64,000 nucleotides of DNA from Glomus cerebriforme (taxonomy: Eukaryota; Glomeromycota; Glomeromycetes; Glomerales; Glomeraceae), in NCBI GenBank assembly GCA_003550305.1, contig QKYT01000012.1, positions 121,961-185,960 on the forward strand, written 5' to 3'. The notes under the pieces are model-generated. The model was not told the origin of the DNA. It ran no database searches and worked only from the letters and a program-made list of their open reading frames with translations. Below are positions 21,547 through 34,032 of the stretch, piece by piece. Numbering within the stretch: position 1 is the stretch's first letter; every line of letters begins with the position of its first letter. The position numbers were made by a program, and so were the translations under genes.

Positions 21547-22949
21547 TAAGGTTGCTTGCCGAAACCCATCTGGCCTAACATGAAATGCTAAAACTCTTAT
21601 ATAGTGTCAAACCTGTAAAACTGCAAAACTGCCAAAATTTGTGAAACTTTTATAATAAGTTTATCCATAGTTTCAGCACAATAAGTAGTAATATTTTATA
21701 TGAGTTTCAGCATAGCTTCACCATATAATTCAATAAATTTATATGTAATTGAATAATTTATTGTAATTTTTATATTTATTTAATATTATAATAAAAGATT
21801 ACATTTCTTTAAAGTAAACTCTATCTCTGAGTTCAGTTTGTCCGAGAAGGTTTGGCAACCTAAAAAAATAAAGAAAGAAACGTTAGTAACATTTCTTTAA
21901 TATTAAAAAACTCTCTCCCTTTTTTTAACTTACATTCCAAGTCCATTTCGCCCAAGAAGTTCGGTAACCTAAAAAAAATAGAGAAAAAAACATTAATAAT
22001 GTTTCTTTAATATTAAAAAACTCTCCCTCTCTTTTCAACTTACATTTCAAGTCCATTTCGCCCAAGAAGTTCGGTAACCTAAAAAAATAGAGAAAAAAAT
22101 GTTAGTAACGTTTTTTTGATATTAAAAAAAAATTCCCCCTTTCCAACTTATATTCCAAGTCCATTTCGTCTAAAAAGTTCGGTAACCTAAAAAAAATAGA
22201 GAAAGAAACGTTAGTAATATTTCTTTTAATATTAAAAAAAATATTTCCTCTTTCCAACTTATATTTCAAGTCCAGTTCACCCAAGGAGTCCGGTAACCTA
22301 AAAAAAATAGAGAAAGAAACATTAGTAACATTTCTTTAATATTAAAAAAAAATTTCCTTCTTTCCAACTTACATTTCAATTCCAGTTCACCCAAGGAATC
22401 TGGTAACCTAAAAAAAATAGAGAAAGAAATGTTAGTAATGTTTCTTTAATATTAAAAAAAATATTCCCCTCTTTTCAATTTACATTCCAAGTCCAGTTTA
22501 TTCAAGAAGTCCGGTAACCTAAAAAAAATAGAGAAAGAAATGTTAGTAACATTTTTTTAATATTAAAAAAAGTCTCTCCCTCTTTTAACTTACATTTAAG
22601 TCACCTAAGGAATCTGATAACTTAAAAAAAAATAAAGAACATTAGTAATGTTTCTTTAATATTAAAAAAATTCCTCTCTTACAACTTACATTTCAAGTCC
22701 AAAGTCTAACAAACCTAAAAAATAAAATAAATTTTTTTTTTCAATTTAGAAAAACTGAAAAAAAATTTTTTAATTATTTATCAAATGATTATCAAATGAT
22801 TATCAAAATGCCAAAACTGTATGTATGTCATATAATATACTGAAACAGTTTTGGCAGTTTTGGCATTTCAGGTAATTTTGTAAAACTAGTTTTGGCAGTT
22901 TCACATACACCATTCCGCCGAAACTCCCTAGTTTCAACAAGCAACCTTA
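21547..22949. mobile_element. 1.4-kb TIR element carrying a tandem intron/exon-like array
   Basis: Perfect 12-bp TIR TAAGGTTGCTTG (21547-21558; reversed at 22938-22949), with further inverted similarity (GAAAC..., AAACTGCCAAAA). Flanks AGGTAAAG (21539-21546) and AGATAAAG (22950-22957) form an 8-bp duplication with one change, as for hAT elements. It interrupts the LINE relic. No transposase. The interior is mostly the array at 21830-22720 plus GCCAAAACTG-type short repeats. Confidence 0.8.
21830..22720 (-). repeat. Tandem array of intron/exon-like units, ~110-bp period
   Basis: About eight to nine units on the minus strand. Each consists of a ~35-nt segment (GGTTACCGAACTTCTTGGGC plus GAAATGGACTTGGAAT) bounded by TTTTTTTAG before and GTAAGT after. 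A ~75-nt T-rich spacer with GTTACTAACGTTTC follows. Most units keep GT and AG; at least two have ATAAGT instead of GTAAGT. The period is steady (landmarks near 21857, 21966, 22076, 22186, 22296, 22405, 22516). Confidence 0.85.
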
Positions 22950-24245
22950 AGATAAAGGATAATTATTTCGAGGTGAAGAGGTCAACAAATTGAGACCATA
23001 AATAAGAGATTTTAAATTTTCTCAAAGTAGCGAAACTAGAATTATCTAATAAAGAAGTAATACTACTAATAATAGAAGAAGAGTTTGTGTAAAAGTGAAT
23101 ATGAGCAGCAAAAGAAATAATGGAATAAAGTAATATCAAAGGAGCCAGTTCTGAAACCAAAGAATTAGTTACAGTATAGAAAATGGGAAAACCAAAACAT
23201 CAAGCATAAGACCATCAGGAGTAGCTTGAGTTCAGATACAAGACATGCAGGAAAAATTATTGACAAACTTAAAAGAGCTATCAACGTAAAAATGATAAAT
23301 GTTGGAAGGAAAAAAAGTAAAATGAGAAGAATTTACAACGTTCGAAATAAGGGAAAGAGAAACAGAGATTTGATCAAAATTTGGAAGAATAGACAATTTG
23401 AAAGACAAAGAGAAAAGTTGCGAAGCAACAGTTTTAATTGAGGTTTTAAAGGATATTATATCCAAACGTTTTAAATGATATTTAGAAACAGGAGGCAAAT
23501 TTACAGAAAAAGTTAAATCTACAGAAAAGGAACAAAAAATAGGACCTAATTTCTTTTGTCTAGACGGGGTAAGAGAAATATGAGAATAACTGTTCAAGGA
23601 ACAACTCGGGCATTGCTGTAAAGACAATAGTTGAGAAATTGGAGTATGAGAAGAAATGGTGGTGAAGCAGGAATCTAATGATCAATAAGAGTAGTATAAG
23701 ACCACAGAACATATTTGAAAACATGACCAAAAAAGGTGTGTGAAAGCCTAGAAAGCCAATTAGCAATCTAATGAAAGCTGAAATATTTATTCAGATAATT
23801 GAAGAGGATAGTTTGATAAGAAATATTCAAAGCGGAAATATCATCTATTACAAATTCTGGTCAAAGATGACAGGAGAGAGATGGGTTCACACAAATTTTT
23901 GAAATGGTAAAATTATACCAATGAGGAGGAACGGAGTGATAATGAAAGGAATACCTATAAGAAAGTTCTTTTCAATCTATCAAATAAGTACTATCATAGG
24001 AAAGGAGCTGAGAAAGGAAAAGAATAGATTTATTATGCAGAGAAGAAAGATATTTCAGATGAGAAGACAACAAAATGTCATAAATCGGGACTAAATCACC
24101 CTTAATAAGTAACAATAAAGGAGCCTTAAAAATAATATCGAATGAGAAATTGTTAAGACTTAAATGCCTTAGGATATTAAAAATAAAGTCATGATTAGAA
24201 TTAGGAAAAGAAGTCTAAGGAGACCAATCTTTGATCGAAAGTAGG

Positions 24246-26783
24246 GAAAGGGGGGATAGTATTATATATTTCATTATATATTGTTATTTTGGCAAATACA
24301 AAGGACTGAAACTTTACACATAATTCAAGTTAACAAGAGTTTATTCCAGCTTTATGATTAACTTTTATAATTCTAAAGGCCAAAATTAAGAATACTTTCA
24401 AGGTAGTTTTACGGTAATAAAATATAGTTTTTATTAAGAAAAATTTGTAGGTGTATCAATTAGATTTTGGAATTAATCCCTTTATTCACAAAGATAACTC
24501 TAAATGACTTGAATTATTATTCTTGTTCATGGTAATAGACTAAAGTTTTAACTTACATCCAAAATTCCTTCTTTTTATAATAATACTTCATTACATAAAT
24601 AATAATAAGATAAATATAATAAACATAATAAGTATAACAAATATAATAAATATAACTAATATAATTAATATAATTAATAAAATAAATTTAATTAATTTAA
24701 CAAATCTAATAATCATAATTAATTAAATATCATAACTATTATGATTTTCATGACTAAACATGTGAGTGAGTATGTGACATTACACGATCTACAAATCATG
24801 TATCATAATTTATATAACAAAAAACTAAAAATACTAAATATTATAATTAAATTTTTTTTTGTAAATATATATAAAAATTCTTTATTATATAAGGTAAAAT
24901 TTTTTAATTTTAAAATATTCTATTTATAGGAAAATATTTAATTAAGGAGATACTATAGTCAGTGTTAAGGTTTCTTAAACTTGAATTAAATCAAATATAA
25001 AGCCAATTTAAATTTGTCAAATCAAATCAGGTTCAAATTAAATTCAAATCAAAAATCAAATATTTGTCAAATTGACTAATCAAATTAAAGAATTTTCAAA
25101 TTAAATCAAATCAAAAAAAACTGATTTGAATTTGCAAATTCAAATCAAATTCAAATCAAATGTTAAAATGTCAAATTAAATTGTGTATCCTTAGTCAGTA
25201 TTATAAAAGTATTATTTTTAATAGATTTAAAGAATATATACTTCTTGATAAATTTTATTGTGAAATTTAAATATATATTTTTTTTGATAAATTTAAATGT
25301 AACATAAAATTTTGGTATATTTTTAACTATTTTATCAATTATATTTTTATATTATTTACAAATCTTTCTTTTTATTAATATAATTTTCTTATAATTTTTT
25401 GCATATTTTTTATTAAAAATATTTTATAGTTTATGTGTTTTTATATATTTTTTTTTAATGTATGATAAAAATACATATTTTTACTTAATAATCTCTATTA
25501 TACATTTTTCTTTATTTTATAATAATACAATTATAGCTTCATTTTATAATTTTACAAATTCTGTACTTCCTTATTTACTTTATAATACAAATATTCAAAA
25601 TCTTATTTTAATAATAAGTTTACTAATTATTAACTAATTTTATAATCTATAAATAATATTAGTTAAAATTAAAAAGGCAAAATTAATAAAGTTTAACTTT
25701 AATATATAATTGTAAAAAAAACTGTTTACTTAAATATCAGTGTTAATATATGGTAAAAAATAAAAAAATATATATATATTAAAAGTTAATTTTAATTGAA
25801 AATTGTAATTAGCTACAAAAAAAAATTTTATATGAAATTTATTGAAAAAATATATGGGTCAAATTTATCAAGAAACATATCAAAATTTTGTGTTATACTC
25901 AAATCTATCAAGAAATATATCAAAATTTTGTGTTATACTCAAATCTATCAAGAAATATATCAAAATTTTGTGTTATACTTAAATCTATCAAGAAATATAC
26001 CAAAATTTTGTGTTATGCTTAAATTTATTAAGAAGCATACTTTTGATCCATTAAAAATGATACTTTTGCATCAGTATTATATAGCAAGATAAATATGTTT
26101 ATTAAACTTTACAGTTAATACTTTATTCATAAATTTATGCAACTGAAGTAAACATATTAAATTCAAATTTATTGGATGGTATAATACTGTAATCTGATCA
26201 GATATTTTTAAAATAATTGAATCAATATACTTGATACCAGTATTGGGCAATTTAACAATTTGAGATTTTGGATAACTGTTTAAAATACTATCTAAAACCT
26301 GTAAACCTTTTTTCAATAGACAGGTTTTGGATAGATCATGTGATTTTATTTATTAAACTAACTGTATAACTTTATTATTTATTAATAATTGTTATTAAAA
26401 TTATAATAAATTAAGTAATTAGTTGAATTCTTTTCTTTCTATTTATTATAAGTTTAGCTTTGTCCTTTAAAACTTCAGCATAGGATTTGTATATATATTG
26501 GCAGTCTTTATCTTTTATATTATTTTTTTTCAAAACTATTATATATGAAGAAAGAATATGCTTAGATTAACTTCTGCTATACATAGTATAAATAATGTAT
26601 AGAAAATTTTGGACAGTTTTGGACTATCCAATCCAAAAAATCAATTAACAAATACGGCAAACGAAATTAATCTAGTATTCCAAATTTTTGCTGCGCATGT
26701 CTAAATTGTCACATGATATTTATATTGCAGGCTCGTGACTTGTATATACGCGTCTTAAATCAATTTTTCGTAAATTTTAAAAA
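24246..26783. other. AT-rich intergenic block with simple repeats, no gene seen
   Basis: Contains an ATA-rich microsatellite-like stretch (about 24590-24735) and a CAAAT/ATTTG-rich, partly palindromic stretch (about 24965-25200) whose outer parts, AAGGTTTCTTAAACTTGAATT and a reversed AAGGATACACAATTTAATT, may be worn TIRs. It also holds the 40-bp repeats listed separately. No ORF with non-repetitive content. Confidence 0.6.
25858..26040 (+). repeat. 40-bp tandem repeat, ~4.5 copies
   Basis: CAAAATTTTGTGTTATACTC recurs exactly every 40 bp (25881, 25921, 25961, 26001) with ATCAAGAAATATAT between. Because 40 is not a multiple of three, each copy falls in a different frame of the overlapping open frame, so this is a minisatellite, not a coding repeat. 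Confidence 0.9.
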
Positions 26784-28422
26784 ATGCCCCTTTATTCTTT
26801 TATTCGTAACGATACAACTATTATTGCACCGAATACTTCTCTCCGCCGTATTATAAACCGTCATACAAAAGAATCTCTACTTAATGTTATTCAAAAATGG
26901 TTACAAGACACAATAATGCGCCCAAAAATTAATGATACTTCCGAAAATAATGAAAACTTTGATGATATCAATGGACAACAAGTAAAGCGACTTTTATATC
27001 ATTATGAAAAACTTTCAAGTAAAAAGAAGATAGTTGATAAAGTATTTCTTGAGGATTGGGTATGTACCTCTTTAATAAGTATTCATTTAGTTCACAATTA
27101 ATTCATTTGTAGAATTATGAATTTTTGTAGAAGAATGGATTAAATTATAAACAAGTTGCTCAGCTTGATATGAAATGTACGTGAATTTCGCAAATTGCCC
27201 CAAAAAATTCTTTAATTTATTAATTTTATTAACATCGCGATAGATTATCATGATCATTCTAGTCTCAAACATTGGAAAGCTTTAAAACTATGTTGGGAAA
27301 ATGGTATATAATTATGATCGTGATAAATAATCTCAACGCGTAATTAATTATCCAAGTTAAATTTTTAGGGCTGAAGAAAAAAGAATATCGAAGGACTTCA
27401 GAGCTTAATTCATCACTTTCGACACAACTCTCTCCATTTTTTAAAACTGTAAGATGACGCACTGTTTTTTATAATCATTATCAAAAATTTTATACTGTTT
27501 TTTTTTAGCATTTGTACATCGAAGGTTTTGAAAAAAATTGGTGGATACGGATTAGCATTCACGATGGAGTTCCGCCGAACGTCCTTCCTATTAGCGCTAA
27601 TATCATTTATGTGATTTATTTTACCAATTCTGAGCATTTATTATGTAGTAATATCAAACGTGAACACAAGGAATTTATAATGCAGGTAGTTTGAATTTGT
27701 AAATTTCAATTTCTTATGTCAAATTTAAATAAGAAATGATGGATTTTAGGGCCTTTTGAAAACTTTTATGTGTGACGAAATTGAAGAGTGGGATTTAAAA
27801 GGTAAATACGTGGATTCTCTTGAAAAGTTATTATTACATCGACAATCTCAAGGTACATACAGCCGCTACCGATTAAATCAAGTTGATGATAATCCGTTAT
27901 CATTTCCATCCAAAAAGCTGAAGATAGATGGTAAAGCTTTTTTTTAAACCATGTCGGATTTCTTTGCTGTTCCTATTATTAATTCGAAATTATAAATGTT
28001 TCCTTAAGATATGCCGAAAAATGTCGACCAGCTCGAAGATGTGATGGACGAAGATGAAATTTTGCTTTTGAAACAAAGAGACACTGTGGTGGACGATAAT
28101 TTCGGACCGAACGAACAGCCATCACTTGACGTAGTTGAAATCAAGGTGAGTAATGATTACATAGATTTTTCGTTTGTACGAAAATTAAAATTCATGACTA
28201 TCTATTATTTAGTTATCATCTCCTTTACACATGTCCAATAATGATCAATCGATACCGTTATCCACCACAGTTCTTTTTGAAGGAACAAATGTGATTGAGG
28301 GAATAAAGAAAATGGTTATGGCAGGAATTGCTGAACCTCCATTACCAGCTTATTTGGTTGATATACATAGTAATGGAAAGAATTATATAGAAGTCGATGA
28401 AAATAATATTGTAATACATTAG
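26784..28422 (+). CDS. CENP-N / Chl4 / Mis15-like kinetochore protein
   Basis: Eight exons: 26784-27059, 27131-27176, 27244-27303, 27369-27448, 27509-27685, 27750-27930, 28009-28145, 28213-28422. They give about 388 aa, between human CENP-N (~339) and yeast Chl4 (~458). Family-like landmarks are NGLNYKQVAQLDMKYY (the GLN..QVAQLD block), NWWIRISIHD...NIIYVIYFTNSEHLLCS in the middle, and a C-terminal VLFEGTNVIEGIKKMVMAGI block. CENP-N binds the centromeric nucleosome and pairs with CENP-L in the inner kinetochore. There are no enzymatic residues to check, so the call rests on block order and spacing. It begins immediately after the large repeat block and is transcribed away from it. Confidence 0.7.
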
Positions 28423-28566
28423 CAATAGCTAGCATACCAAAGGAGTATTGAAATACTATTAAAGATATATTCCTACTATTTACGAAATGAACCAATAAAA
28501 TAATAATAAATAATGCTTCAAATTTTAATTTAAATTCTTATATATATATATTAAAAAAAAATTGGT

Positions 28567-29008
28567 TTATGCATTCTGATTTACCAATTTTTCTAATTCA
28601 GATTCTATATCTTTAGCAGATAAATCATCTAATATAACCTTTTTCTCTTTACCAAAATCTAATAAATAATATAAAACGAATTAAAAAAATTTTAACAAAA
28701 AAATTTTTTTTTTTTTTTTTTAACTTTATTTATCATACCGTAACGAGCAAAAAATTTTGCTTCTACACCACTTGCTTCACGGATTAGAATTGGAAAATTT
28801 GGATTGGCTTCTTTTAAAGAAACATAATTTTTGGCGATAAATTCCCTGTTGAAAAAATATATATACATAATTTAAATATATTAATTATAAAATGATAAAA
28901 TTTTCGAATAAATTATCTTAACCTAACACCATTGCTAGCAGGACTAGTCTGACAAAAATGAACACGAAGTTCTTTAAGATTTTTTGATAATGAATTTTTC
29001 CAAGACAT
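28567..29008 (-). CDS. NDUFA2: NADH:ubiquinone oxidoreductase subunit NDUFA2 (B8)
   Basis: A small matrix-arm accessory subunit of mitochondrial complex I with a thioredoxin-like fold. Exons 29008-28923, 28845-28739 and 28658-28567 give 94 aa, the usual size. Diagnostic blocks are [36 protein letters not shown], and [15 protein letters not shown] followed by the [12 protein letters not shown] helix. It has no separate cleavable presequence. The start codon is only about 116 bp from the likely RRP40 start on the other strand, so the two share a compact promoter. The 3' end converges on the CENP-N-like gene (144 bp). Confidence 0.93.
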
Positions 29009-29124
29009 TTTTTGTGAAAAAAAAACCGGGAAGATGAGAAAATTTGACTATGATATTACGTAAGCAAGATTATCAATGAACTATTTATATGATGAACGTG
29101 TACACACTGTATCTTTTGAAAAAC
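29009..29124. promoter_or_regulatory. Compact bidirectional promoter NDUFA2 / RRP40
   Basis: At most 116 bp separates the two start codons (80 bp if RRP40 starts at 29089). It must hold both core promoters and 5' UTRs. No TATA box is evident. Confidence 0.45.
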
Positions 29125-30121
29125 ATGACTTCAAAAACAAAAGCAGATAAAATGGAAATAGATCTTGAAAAACCGGAACTTAAAGTAGTATTACCAGGAG
29201 ATCCTATAAATGTCACAAAAAAAGAAAATATAAAATTAGGACCAGGTCTAACCCAAACTCAAGATTCTATAATTTGTATTAAAGCAGGAATATTAAATCA
29301 TACTAGTGTTAAAAATAAATGGTGGGTTGAAAATAATCAAAGGAGGGTATGTAAACCGGATTTAATTTAATTTAATTTAACTTGTTTATTTATTTACTTT
29401 TTTTGAAAATGAAATAATATATATACTTCTTTATTTATTTATAACATAAGTGAACTTTTTTATTTATATAGTATATACCGGCAGAAAAAGAATCAGTTAT
29501 TGGAACCGTTACTTATAAAGGAGGAGAATTTTATCGATTAGATATTGGTAGCGCTCATCAAGCTATATTACCAATTTTAGCATTTGAGAATGCCAACAAA
29601 AAGAATCGACCCAATTTAAATGTAAGTTGAAAAGAGAATTGATATTGGAACGCGTTAATTCATCTTAATCTTATATATATGTATATAGATTGGTAGCTTA
29701 ATTTATGCAAGAATATCTTTGGCAAATAAAGATATGGAGCCAGAACTTACATGCGTTAACCCAGAATCGAATAAAGCTGATGGATATGGAGAATTAAAAG
29801 GTGGATTTGTAATTAAATGTTCTCTAAGATATTGCAGGAGGTAAACATCTTTATTACTTTACATACGTATCTTAAGTATTCTTAACTAAATTGGTTTGAA
29901 TCTGTAATTACAGATTTTTTTCAGGGGAAATTGAATTAATATCACTATTAGAATTATTACAAAAAAAAAAAGATTTCGAAATGGCAATTGGAATGAATGG
30001 TAGAATTTGGATAACATCAACTTCTATTAAAGATACTATTTTTTGCTGTAATGTTATTAAAGGAGCCGAAAACTTAAATTGTAGTGATATTAATAAAGTA
30101 GCTAATAGTTTAGGTATTTAA
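29125..30121 (+). CDS. RRP40: Exosome complex RNA-binding subunit Rrp40 (EXOSC3)
   Basis: A cap subunit of the RNA exosome, acting in nuclear and cytoplasmic 3'-5' RNA decay and rRNA processing. Exons 29125-29346, 29472-29621, 29689-29840 and 29914-30121 give about 243 aa, a normal length. Order: an N-terminal segment with VVLPGDPI and LGPGL; an S1 domain (VIGTVTYKGGEFYRLDIGS, then NIGSLIYARISLANKDMEPELTC); and a KH domain with the Rrp40 signature GMNGRIWI. An in-frame ATG 12 codons upstream (29089) would leave an even shorter promoter; I prefer 29125. The intron before exon 4 uses the AG at 29912-29913, because the next AG brings a stop. Confidence 0.93.
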
Positions 30122-30836
30122 AAAAGGAAGAAAGAAAATGGCTAAGGAATAATTGTTATTTTGACATACAATTATTTTTCAGTTTTTAGTAAATATTTAA
30201 CTAGCTTAAAAGTTTTTATATCTTTAAAAGGAGCATTGTTTTTATATTATAAATTAAATTCTAAAATCCTTATAACTATAAAATAAAAATCATTTATAAG
30301 AATCGTTAATAAAAAAATTATTTCAAATAAATAAAAAAAAACAAAAATTTTTTTTTTGTAAAATAAAAAAAAGTCCGTAATTCAAATAAACATTAAAAAA
30401 AAATTTTTTTAATCATTTTTTCTAATTTACATATTACTATCCTGTACTATTACTATATTGCACCTAAATAACTTAATCACTTATTTAACTTATAAAAAAG
30501 GGTAATGAAAAAAAAATTTATTGAAATTTTTTTTTTGTAGGTATTTTCCCCCCAATACTAATTAATGAAAAGAAGTGTAAAAGGGAAAAAAAATGTGTAA
30601 AGTGTAAATGAAAAAAAAAAGTTATTCTATACAAAATTTTTACAAAGCCATTTTTTCCTTTTACTTGGAAAAAAAGAACATATTTAACCAAACGCAATAA
30701 ACCTAACAATAATCAAAATCCAAATAATAATAAAAATAACTACCGGAATTACTTCCTGACAATATTAAATTAAATTAAGAGAAATACTGTTCAAAAAAAA
30801 AACAGTTTTTTGTTTCTCTATTTAATTTTGAATGTT
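30122..30836. other. Convergent 3' flanks of RRP40 and RING gene
   Basis: 715 bp between two stop codons, dominated by A and T runs, as expected for two 3' UTRs and poly(A) signals. The minus-strand open frame at 30518-30709 is low-complexity. Confidence 0.6.
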
Positions 30837-33800
30837 TCATTTTTCCATTACACTACATCGACAAATCGGACATTTGTCGGAATTTTTAAACCAAATATCA
30901 ATACACTCTTGATGAAAATCATGTGAACAAGGCAAATTCCTAAGCTTCTCATTGAGCTCATATTCTGTCAAACATATTGTGCACCTATTAAATAATATAA
31001 ATTATTGTTAGTATTAATCATAAAATTTAAGAATTTTATTATTTTGTCAATTACCTTTCTTCAACAGTTTTGCTCTTTCCCGCTATATATGTTTGTGTCG
31101 GTAGGGTTTTTATGATATCCTCTGGAACACCTTTAGGTTTTGCATCACCAATGCGTTCACATAGTCGAAGTAAACCTTCATAACTCGAATCAAATTCATC
31201 TTCATCCTATAAAATTGGGGAAGAAAATTAATCTAAAAGATTAAGTTCATGTTCGATTTGACAAATTCAAATGAATTATTACCAAATAATTATCTGGATT
31301 GGCAGCGATACCATTACTGTAAATAAATAAAATATCGAATTAATATAGTAATCCTATAACATTTAAGTTTGAATAAAATACATACCCCCAAGGCAATAAA
31401 TCCAAAAAATCTTCCAATTCTATTTCGCCTGAATCGATAAGATTCCCCAATAAAGGATGATGTGGAATAAAATGATGGTGTAGATAACTGCCCGCACTAC
31501 TTGATCTTCCACCGTTTCTAGATTGGCCACCACGTGAACCGTGACCACGACTTCGAGGTTCATTGTTGCGTTCCTCGTGGTGATGACGCTCATGAGATAA
31601 AATTTCCGGCAATCTCACTGGTCCACGTGTTGATATGTTTCTTCTAGAAGACTCACTTCGTGATGATGACGACGGACCAGAGGTTGCATCTCGACGATTT
31701 GTAGCAGAACGGGCTAAATAAGATGATAAAATAAACGTTAAGAAATGGGGGGTTTCATTTTCAAAATTCTTATATCATACCTCGACTGGCACCGGCAAGA
31801 AATCTAGCTAAAACATTTTGTTCTTCAATCTAAATTTAAATTTATATAATCATAAACAAAGAAATAAATAAAAATATAAAACAAAAAAAAAAATTATCAT
31901 GTATAAAAACTTACAGTGTTTTGAAGATTACTGTACTCATATGCTTGCATTCTTCTCGCTATCTGTTCATCAGCAGACAATGGACCATTATTTGAAGTAC
32001 TATTTCTTGCTGCTGCTAATGCTGCCAGCGCTCGAGAATTGATAGAATTGATAGAACGATGAGAATCGCGCGTGTTATTATTATCTTGACGTGAATCGTG
32101 ACGTCTAGTAGGCCTCCATGGAGTACGAGCTGCAGGAGTAGATGTTGTTACTTCACTATCGGAACTTTCTGGAACATCAATTGTAGTGTCCGGTTCCTCA
32201 TCACTTGCAACCCCTGCAAATACCCTAATAGCTTCTGCCGTGTTACCACTAAAGTTTGGATGATGATTATTATTTCTTTGAATCATTGCACCACGACGCT
32301 GGAAATTTGGATTTGGCATAATAGGCCTTGACAGTATTTCCGTACGTCCTCCTCTTAAATCTCGTGACCATCTAGACGTTGCTGTTGAAGAAGAAGATGA
32401 TGATGCTCTAGGAGCGTGTGATAAACCTGAAATATGACTATTATTATGTGAATGATGATGATGTCTTCTCTCTGGCGGCTGTATCACTTGATTAACTTCA
32501 GGATACATAACAGTTGGCACGTCTGAACTAGCAGGTGCGAAATTAGAATTATAATCTTGTTGTTCGTTACCATTATTATTAGATGTAGATGTTGGTCTTC
32601 TCAATTCGAGAGGTTGAGGAGCTGTATTACTATAATTCCTTCTTGGAAGATTACCAAACGTTGATCTATAGAAGAAAGGGGTTTGTGATTGAGATTGCGA
32701 ATGTGAATGAGACTGAGACTGTGGATGAGATTGCGAACGAAATGTATGATTATGATTGTTCGGAGAGTTCGCAGTTGAAGATGATGATTGTGAATTTGAA
32801 GGAAAATTTCCAATGCGATTTGATGAATAATGAGATAATAAATTCGCAGGTGATGATAAAGGTGCAGAATGAATATCTTCGCTATCCGTTGAAAAATTAA
32901 GAAGAGAAATTCTACTTCCTGTTGATCTATTATTAGGTGGTGGTGGAGATGGAGATAATTGTGTTGACCTTAAATTTTGATTTGTAGAAGATCTATTTGA
33001 TACATCTCTATTAACAGGTTCTAAGGAACCAAATTGTATAGATTGAGGAAAACTTGATTGTGAAACATTAGACCAATCATTAGAAATAGATCTTGCTCGT
33101 TTCCTTGAAGCAGCAGCATCATATGAAGCAGATGAAGAAGTTCCATCTTCATCTTCTTCCTCTTCATTATCTTGTAACTCTTCTGGAAAACCAAACCTTA
33201 GCGGACTTTGCTTTCGTTGATTTGATGTGGAAGATGATAATGATGAAGTAGATGATAATGAAGAAGCAACTGTTGCATCTGTACTATTAGGATAGCTTGG
33301 AGAAGGATGATTAACATTTGGAAATCTAAAAATACTTTGAGGAGGTGGTTGAGGCGAAGAAAAATTATCAGAAAATGGAGGTATGTTAAACCCACCACTA
33401 TTAACACGATTATCCCTTGCTGAAGAAGAACCATTCCTTGATGGATGTATTGGTAGCAACCTATCCATAAATTGTGAAGGATCCGATCCTATAAATCTAT
33501 TATTATTTATATTAGAAGTAGATAACGGTGTGGTTGATACTGAAGGATTTCCAGAAGCCAATTGTATGGGAGGCAAGAGATTATTATTATTGTTATTGCC
33601 GTTATTGCTTGTGGGTGATCCACTATTATTTCGAATTATATTAAAATTGTTCCCATTATCAAACGCTTGAGTTTGTATGCTTGAATTATTATCAATTCGT
33701 TCTTCTTCTTCGGTATCTTCTGATTCAGTCTCTGAACTACATACATCCATTTCATCATCATCGTCTTCATCTTCTGTTGTTGTAAATGAAGTACCATTAT

Positions 33801-34032
33801 TGTGATAATTATATTCCCTTTCTCCAATTTCTTCTTCACTGTCACTAGTGACTTCCATTCCCTCAATGATGTCGTCTTCAAGGTTAGATTCGTCATTGGA
33901 ATAAGACGGCGTACCAGTATATTCTTGTTCATTGTCAGAATCAGCTGTAGAAGTACTACTATAAAAATGGAAACTTCTTTGAGTTACGTTAGGATACGAA
34001 CTAAATGTGTCGCTGACTTCAGAAAACGACAT
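30837..34032 (-). CDS. Large RING-H2 finger protein, probable E3 ubiquitin ligase
   Basis: Exons 34032-31915, 31829-31781, 31713-31386, 31316-31283, 31206-31055 and 30984-30837 give about 942 aa. The first ~700 residues are Ser/Asn-rich and low-complexity with two acidic clusters near the N-terminus and His- and Gln-rich runs, so probably disordered. The C-terminus carries PKGVPEDIIKTLPT and then a complete RING-H2: CTIC, CSHDFHQEC and CPIC (C3H2C3 spacing), ending eight residues before the stop. This LP-motif plus RING-H2 tail is typical of Arkadia/RNF-type E3 ligases that recruit E2 enzymes. No transmembrane segment is seen, so it is likely soluble. Substrates cannot be inferred. First exon is one uninterrupted 2.1-kb frame. 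Confidence 0.9.

Larger units (their letters stand above)
20980..24245 (-). pseudogene. LINE relic (RNase H and CCHC region), split by a later insertion
   Basis: On the minus strand, frames at 23766-23160 and 23160-22963 give disrupted coding text including HIHFYTNSSSI, the TDS/TNS core of a retroelement RNase H. Beyond the 1.4-kb insertion, 21322-21040 contains FCGICPESLSHLVDCS (in a shifted frame), a C-x2-C-x6-H-x4-C knuckle. Removing the insertion leaves about 614 bp from the RNase H motif to the knuckle, matching about 610 bp in the other LINE copy at 60.3-63.1 kb. Many stops and frameshifts; no intact reverse transcriptase seen. Borders are approximate. Confidence 0.7.

Noticed and set aside
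21830..22720. CRISPR array (regular repeats)
   Set aside because: The period is regular but repeats and spacers are both repeated, units are ~110 bp and the setting is a eukaryotic transposon; no cas genes.
25796..26092. 98-codon frame with repeated peptide-like text
   Set aside because: It spans a 40-bp tandem repeat, so each repeat is read in a different frame; no coding constraint.
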